Shown here: piece after piece, positions 12,794 through 15,818 of the stretch
Layout: each line of letters opens with the position of its first letter
Numbering within the stretch: position 1 is the stretch's first letter
Source: an uncultured Bacilli bacterium
GTDB taxonomy: Bacteria; Bacillota_I; Bacilli_A; RF39; UBA660
Length of the DNA: 15,818 nucleotides
Assembly: GCA_947630205.1 (NCBI GenBank)
Contig: CANRGW010000013.1
Coordinates: 1-15,818 of the forward strand
Reading direction: 5' to 3'
Notes under the pieces: model-generated
What the model was told of the DNA's origin: nothing
Database searches by the model: none
Seen by the model: the letters and a program-made list of their open reading frames with translations, nothing else
Position numbers and translations under genes: made by a program

Positions 12794-13669
12794 ATGTTTA
12801 GTGCTAGTGATGTAAAAACATTAAGAGAAAAAACAGGAGCTGGAATGCTTGATTGCAAAAAGGCTTTAGAAGAAACAAAAGGTGATATTGCTGCTGCTTG
12901 TGATTGGTTAAGAGAAAAAGGAATTGCTAAGGCTAGTAAAAAAGGAGACAGAATTGCTGCTGAGGGGTTAAGTCAAATTTTTGTAGATGGCAATAAAGCC
13001 GTTATTTTAGAAGTTAATAGTGAAACCGATTTCGTTGCTAAAAATGAAGAATTTCAAAATTTTGTTAACAAGATTGGGGAAACTTTATTAAAAAGTGATG
13101 CTAAAACAATGGATGAAGCCTTAACTTTAAAAGTTGATAATGAAACTATTAATGATTTAGTTGTTGCAACTATTGCTAAAATTGGTGAAAAAATTAGTTT
13201 CCGTCGTTTTAAAATAGTTGAAAAGAAAGATAATGAAAATTTTGGTTCTTATATTCATATGGGCGGAAAAATTGCTTCTTTAGTTTTAATTGAAGGTGGA
13301 AATCAAGAAGTTGCAAAAGAAGTTGCTATGCATGCTGCTGCTATGCGTCCTTTATATGTAAATGAGAATGAAGTACCAAGTGATGTTTTAGAAAAAGAAA
13401 AAAATATCATGCGTCAAGAATTACTAAATGAAGGCAAACCAGAAGATAAAATTGAAAATATTTTAAATGGTAAAGTTCGTAAATACTATGAAGAAGTATG
13501 TCTTGCTAATCAAATCTTCGTTAAAGCCGAAAATAAAGAAACTGTTTCTAAATATTTAGAAAATAATGGGGCTAAACTTATTTCTATGACAAGATTTGAA
13601 GTTGGTGAAGGTATTGAAAAACGTCAAGAAAACTTTGCCGAAGAAGTAATGAACCAAATTAATGGTTAA
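12794..13669 (+). CDS. tsf: Elongation factor Ts
   Basis: EF-Ts exchanges GDP for GTP on EF-Tu. At 291 residues it has normal length. The N-terminal UBA-like domain (VKTLREKTGAGMLDCKKAL, GDIAAACDWLREKG) is followed by the core with the TDFVAKNEEF motif that contacts EF-Tu, two dimerisation subdomains and the MRQELLNEGKPE region. The RBS AAGGAGG overlaps the rpsB stop, so the genes are tightly coupled. A terminator hairpin stands five bases after its TAA. It carries no Rho-N tail, unlike L20 and S2. Confidence 0.98.
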   Translation: MFSASDVKTLREKTGAGMLDCKKALEETKGDIAAACDWLREKGIAKASKKGDRIAAEGLSQIFVDGNKAVILEVNSETDFVAKNEEFQNFVNKIGETLLKSDAKTMDEALTLKVDNETINDLVVATIAKIGEKISFRRFKIVEKKDNENFGSYIHMGGKIASLVLIEGGNQEVAKEVAMHAAAMRPLYVNENEVPSDVLEKEKNIMRQELLNEGKPEDKIENILNGKVRKYYEEVCLANQIFVKAENKETVSKYLENNGAKLISMTRFEVGEGIEKRQENFAEEVMNQING

Positions 13670-13673
13670 AAAT

Positions 13674-13701
13674 AAAGAACAGGTAACTTACTTGTTCTTT
13701 T
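13674..13701 (+). terminator. Intrinsic terminator of rpsB-tsf
   Basis: AAAGAACA (13674-13681) pairs with TGTTCTTT (13693-13700), with further pairing GTAA/TTAC inside. The T run is short (four) before an A run, so efficiency is uncertain. Confidence 0.7.
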
Positions 13702-13733
13702 AAAAAAATCTTTTATTTTTTCCTAATCTATTA

Positions 13734-13739
13734 TATAAT
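13734..13739 (+). promoter_or_regulatory. -10 box of the EIIB-like gene
   Basis: Perfect TATAAT (13734-13739) is 17 nt from ATG 13757, placing the mRNA start at about the AGGTG Shine-Dalgarno (13747-13751). The -35 (TTTTAT at 13711) is weak. Confidence 0.5.
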
Positions 13740-13756
13740 TAATTATAGGTGATAAA

Positions 13757-14068
13757 ATGTTAAAATATATAATTATAGTAGTCATTTTTTTAATTATTCT
13801 ACTAGCCGTTTTAAAATCAACTAAAAAAGATGCTCATTTGGAAATAAATAAGTTGATAGATTATTTAGGTGGTAAAGATAATATAGTTAGTAGTGATTAT
13901 AACTTATCAAGGTTTGTAGTAACTTTAAGAGATACTACGAAAGCCAATAAAGAAGCCATCCAAAAATTAGGTGCTAAAGGAATTGTCGAAATTGATAATC
14001 AATTAAAAATTATTTTAGGTAATAATTCTAAACAATTAAAAAAATATATAGATGACATAAAACGATAA
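13757..14068 (+). CDS. Membrane-anchored PTS EIIB-like protein lacking the phosphorylation cysteine
   Basis: A 103-residue protein. Residues 4-19 are a membrane helix, followed by a Lys-rich stop. Residues about 27-100 match the glucose-type EIIB domain of the sugar phosphotransferase system: LIDYLGGKDNIVSSD, R52, TLRDTTKANKEAIQKLGAKGIVEI and the LKIILGN strand. In active EIIB a Cys in the sequence CATRLR accepts phosphate from EIIA. Here that position is N49 in YNLSRFVV and no cysteine exists in the protein, so it cannot be the normal phospho-carrier. A sensing or scaffold role is possible. AGGTG lies five bases before the ATG, and a terminator overlaps the stop codon, so it is monocistronic. 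The neighbouring kinase gene has a separate regulatory region. I am fairly sure of the fold assignment, not of function. Confidence 0.72.
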   Translation: MLKYIIIVVIFLIILLAVLKSTKKDAHLEINKLIDYLGGKDNIVSSDYNLSRFVVTLRDTTKANKEAIQKLGAKGIVEIDNQLKIILGNNSKQLKKYIDDIKR

Positions 14069-14085
14069 AAAAATATCGTTTTTTT
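14059..14085 (+). terminator. Intrinsic terminator overlapping the EIIB-like gene stop
   Basis: AACGATA (14061-14067) pairs with TATCGTT (14074-14080), extendable by A-T pairs, followed by T to 14085. The TAA stop (14066-14068) lies inside the hairpin. Confidence 0.8.
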
Positions 14086-14090
14086 CATAT

Positions 14091-14117
14091 CTCGACAAAA
14101 TTCGACAAAATAAGACA
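14091..14117 (+). promoter_or_regulatory. Three tandem Spo0A-box-like heptamers before the sensor kinase gene
   Basis: CTCGACA (14091-14097), TTCGACA (14101-14107, exact 0A box) and TAAGACA (14111-14117) start exactly 10 bp apart, separated by AAA-type spacers. Tandem 0A boxes at a 10-bp step are the known target of Spo0A dimers. A weak -10 (TATAAC 14132-14137, or TAGTAT 14129-14134) follows without a normal -35. This is the situation where an activator bound at these boxes would be needed. The region lies between the upstream terminator and the kinase RBS and has no other role visible. Confidence 0.6.
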
Positions 14118-14151
14118 TTAAAGTTTGCTAGTATAACCATGAGGTGATTAT

Positions 14152-15375
14152 GTGATTTATGCAGTATTTAACATTAGTATTTTATTTTTACCACTTTCTT
14201 TTTATCTTTTAAATTTATCTTATAATAATAATTACAAACAAAAACAAGATCGTTTTTTCTTATCTTTTATTTTGATTTTAGAAGTTATATTATTTATTAT
14301 TTTTAAAAAGTATTCTAATTCTTTAATTTTAATTAATATTCCACTTTTAATAAGTTACTTAAAAAGAAAAGAATTAACAAGTATTTTTTTATCTTTTTTA
14401 ATAGGAATATATTATGTTGTAGGTTTTCAATATAACATTTTCTTTATTTTTTTTGAATATGTTTTATATTTTGTAATTTATTTAATTATTAATAAAAGAA
14501 TAATGAAAGTTAATTTATTAATTTATATTTTTGTTTTTATTAAAAGTATTATTTTAGCAATTGAAGTTTTTTACTTTAATGTTAATGCTAATCCTTTTTT
14601 AACAAATTTCTTAGATGTTTTTATGAAAATGATAGTTTTTTATGGAAGTAGTTATTTAGTATTTATGTATTTATTGAGAGGAGAAGAAATCATGAATTTA
14701 AATACAGCTATAAGAGAACTAGAAAAAGAAAAAGTTTTACGTACATCTCTTTTTAAGTTAACTCATGAAATAAAAAATCCTATTGCTGTTTGTAAAGGAT
14801 ATTTAGATATGTTAGATTTAAAAGATAAGGAAAAAATAGAAAAATATATCCCTATTATTAAAGGAGAAATTGAAAGAACTTTAACTTTAATGGATGATTA
14901 TTTGGATTATACTAAATTAAAAATAACGAAAGAAGATGTAGATATTTATATGTTAATTGATGAAGTTTTAGAGTCTTTAGAGTTATTTTTTAAAGAAAAT
15001 AATATAAAAATAAAAAGTAAAATTCCTGATGAGGAAGTTTATTTAGAACTTGATTATAATAGGATAAAACAAGTTATCGTGAATATTTTAAAGAATGCAA
15101 GTGAAGCATTTGATAAAGAAAAAGGCGAAATGTTAATAAAGATAGAAACAAAAGTTGTTAAGAAAAATTTTCAAATTGTTATTGAAGATAATGGAATAGG
15201 TATGGATGATGATACACTTAATCATATTACAAATTTATTTTTTACAACTAAAAGAAATGGTACAGGTTTAGGAACGGCTTTATCAAGAGAAATAATGGAA
15301 CTTCATGGGGGGAAGATAAAATATTATTCTAAACCTAAAATAGGAACAAAAGTAGTACTTTCTTTACCAATTTAA
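14152..15375 (+). CDS. Polytopic sensor histidine kinase, KinB-like
   Basis: A 407-residue membrane kinase of a two-component or phosphorelay system. Residues 1 to about 175 contain six or seven hydrophobic helices with short loops and no extracellular domain, as in KinB-type sporulation kinases. A short coiled linker (about 180-195) leads to the HisKA domain with phospho-acceptor H205 in LTHEIKNP. The ATPase domain has the N box (N315 in ILKNASEAF), G1 DNGIGMD (346-352) and G2 GTGLGT (370-375), all intact. The start is GTG 14152, with GAGGTG (14141-14146) five bases upstream. No response regulator gene is adjacent, so it is an orphan kinase in this window, typical of sporulation kinases. Triple Spo0A-like boxes upstream suggest it feeds, or is controlled by, the Spo0A pathway (inference). 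Confidence 0.88.
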   Translation: MIYAVFNISILFLPLSFYLLNLSYNNNYKQKQDRFFLSFILILEVILFIIFKKYSNSLILINIPLLISYLKRKELTSIFLSFLIGIYYVVGFQYNIFFIFFEYVLYFVIYLIINKRIMKVNLLIYIFVFIKSIILAIEVFYFNVNANPFLTNFLDVFMKMIVFYGSSYLVFMYLLRGEEIMNLNTAIRELEKEKVLRTSLFKLTHEIKNPIAVCKGYLDMLDLKDKEKIEKYIPIIKGEIERTLTLMDDYLDYTKLKITKEDVDIYMLIDEVLESLELFFKENNIKIKSKIPDEEVYLELDYNRIKQVIVNILKNASEAFDKEKGEMLIKIETKVVKKNFQIVIEDNGIGMDDDTLNHITNLFFTTKRNGTGLGTALSREIMELHGGKIKYYSKPKIGTKVVLSLPI

Positions 15376-15376
15376 C

Positions 15377-15405
15377 TTTACTTTTAAGGATAACTTAAGT
15401 ATAAT
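15377..15405 (+). promoter_or_regulatory. SigmaA-type promoter of trmL
   Basis: TTTACT (15377-15382), 17-bp spacer, perfect TATAAT (15400-15405). The start near 15412 coincides with the beginning of the GAGGTG Shine-Dalgarno, so the leader is about 12 nt. Confidence 0.7.
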
Positions 15406-15423
15406 TTTCCTTGAGGTGTTATG

Positions 15424-15818
15424 ATGTTAAATATTGTTTTATATGAACCAGAAATACCAACTAATACAGGTAATATTATGCGTACTTGTGTAGCAACCGG
15501 AGCAAGGTTACATTTAATTGAACCGTTAGGTTTTAAGTTAGATGAAGCAAGTATTAAAAGAAGTGGTGTTAATTATATAGATAAATTAGAATATTATGTA
15601 TATAAGAATTTTGAAGAATTTAAGAAGAAAAATAAAGGTACTTATTATTATTTTACAAGATATGGTAAAAAGCCTCATACTAGTTTTGATTATAAAGAAA
15701 GTTATCAAAAAGGAGATATTTATTTAATATTTGGAAAAGAGTCAACAGGAATACCAAGAGAAATTTTAAAAAAAGATTTGGAACATTGTATGAGAATACC
15801 AATGACTATTAATGTACG
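15424..15818 (+). CDS. trmL: tRNA (cytidine(34)-2'-O)-methyltransferase, 3' end outside window
   Basis: TrmL is a SPOUT-fold enzyme that methylates the 2'-O of the wobble base of tRNA-Leu using S-adenosylmethionine. The visible 131 residues include the opening MLNIVLYEPEIPTNTGNIM, RTCVATGARLHLIEPLGF and the knot motifs DIYLIFGKESTGIP and MRIPM. The family is about 155-160 residues, so roughly the last 25 are cut off by the window edge. Two adjacent ATGs exist (15421, 15424). The second is chosen because it puts GAGGTG (15413-15418) five bases upstream, the same spacing as in neighbouring genes, and because it matches the family start. It is the last gene seen and has its own promoter. Confidence 0.95.
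   Translation, partial: MLNIVLYEPEIPTNTGNIMRTCVATGARLHLIEPLGFKLDEASIKRSGVNYIDKLEYYVYKNFEEFKKKNKGTYYYFTRYGKKPHTSFDYKESYQKGDIYLIFGKESTGIPREILKKDLEHCMRIPMTINV

Noticed and set aside
13984..13990. Perfect TGTCGAA inside the EIIB-like gene
   Set aside because: Within coding sequence, without a partner at a 10-bp step; about one chance match is expected in the window.

Overview
The window is about three-quarters A+T, has Gram-positive Shine-Dalgarno sites (AGGAGG, GAGGTGATT), and encodes an LPXTG surface protein, an NlpC/P60 hydrolase and homologues of the sporulation pair SpoIVFA/SpoIVFB. This suggests a low-GC Firmicute of the Bacilli, most like the uncultured or poorly cultured gut lineages near Erysipelotrichales/RFN20/RF39 or other Mollicutes relatives. 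Species cannot be named from the sequence. All stop codons seen are TAA (12) or TAG (3), Trp is TGG, and code 11 reads cleanly.

Layout. 1-670: two small overlapping membrane-protein genes, the first cut by the window edge. 711-2099: a strong promoter and a secreted NlpC/P60 peptidase with a long low-complexity tail. 2119-2275: a complete tRNA-Arg(UCU) unit with its own promoter and terminator. 2281-5570 (minus strand): a 1059-residue LPXTG adhesin with a VWA domain and a pilin-type isopeptide domain. 5571-5901: a 400-base intergenic region holding the divergent adhesin promoter, Spo0A-box-like elements, a probable small structured RNA and the argS promoter. 5902-8857: argS and a secreted glycosyl-hydrolase-like protein (GHL10/YngK type). 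8950-10261: spoIVFA-spoIVFB-like pair, overlapping. 10270-11745: infC-rpmI-rplT with an attenuator-like leader and an AUC start codon for IF3. 11765-13701: rpsB-tsf with a terminator. 13734-14085: a membrane-anchored EIIB-like protein lacking the phosphorylation cysteine. 14091-15375: a polytopic sensor histidine kinase behind three phased Spo0A-like boxes. 15377-end: trmL, cut by the window edge.

How they fit together. Translation genes (tRNA-Arg, ArgS, IF3, L35, L20, S2, EF-Ts, TrmL) are mixed with envelope and sporulation genes (NlpC/P60, LPXTG-VWA, GHL10, SpoIVFA/FB, KinB-like kinase). Four of the envelope or sporulation promoters carry tandem TNGACA heptamers at exact 10-bp steps, in the same orientation relative to the gene. 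This is the arrangement known for Spo0A dimer sites, so these genes may share Spo0A control (inference).

Most notable: the Spo0A-box arrays; C-terminal Rho-N/SAP-like domains on both L20 and S2; a candidate small RNA before argS; an AUC-started infC behind an attenuator; the cysteine-less membrane EIIB domain; and a recurrent promoter design whose -10 box lies only 14-18 nt from the start codon, so the mRNA would begin almost at the Shine-Dalgarno.
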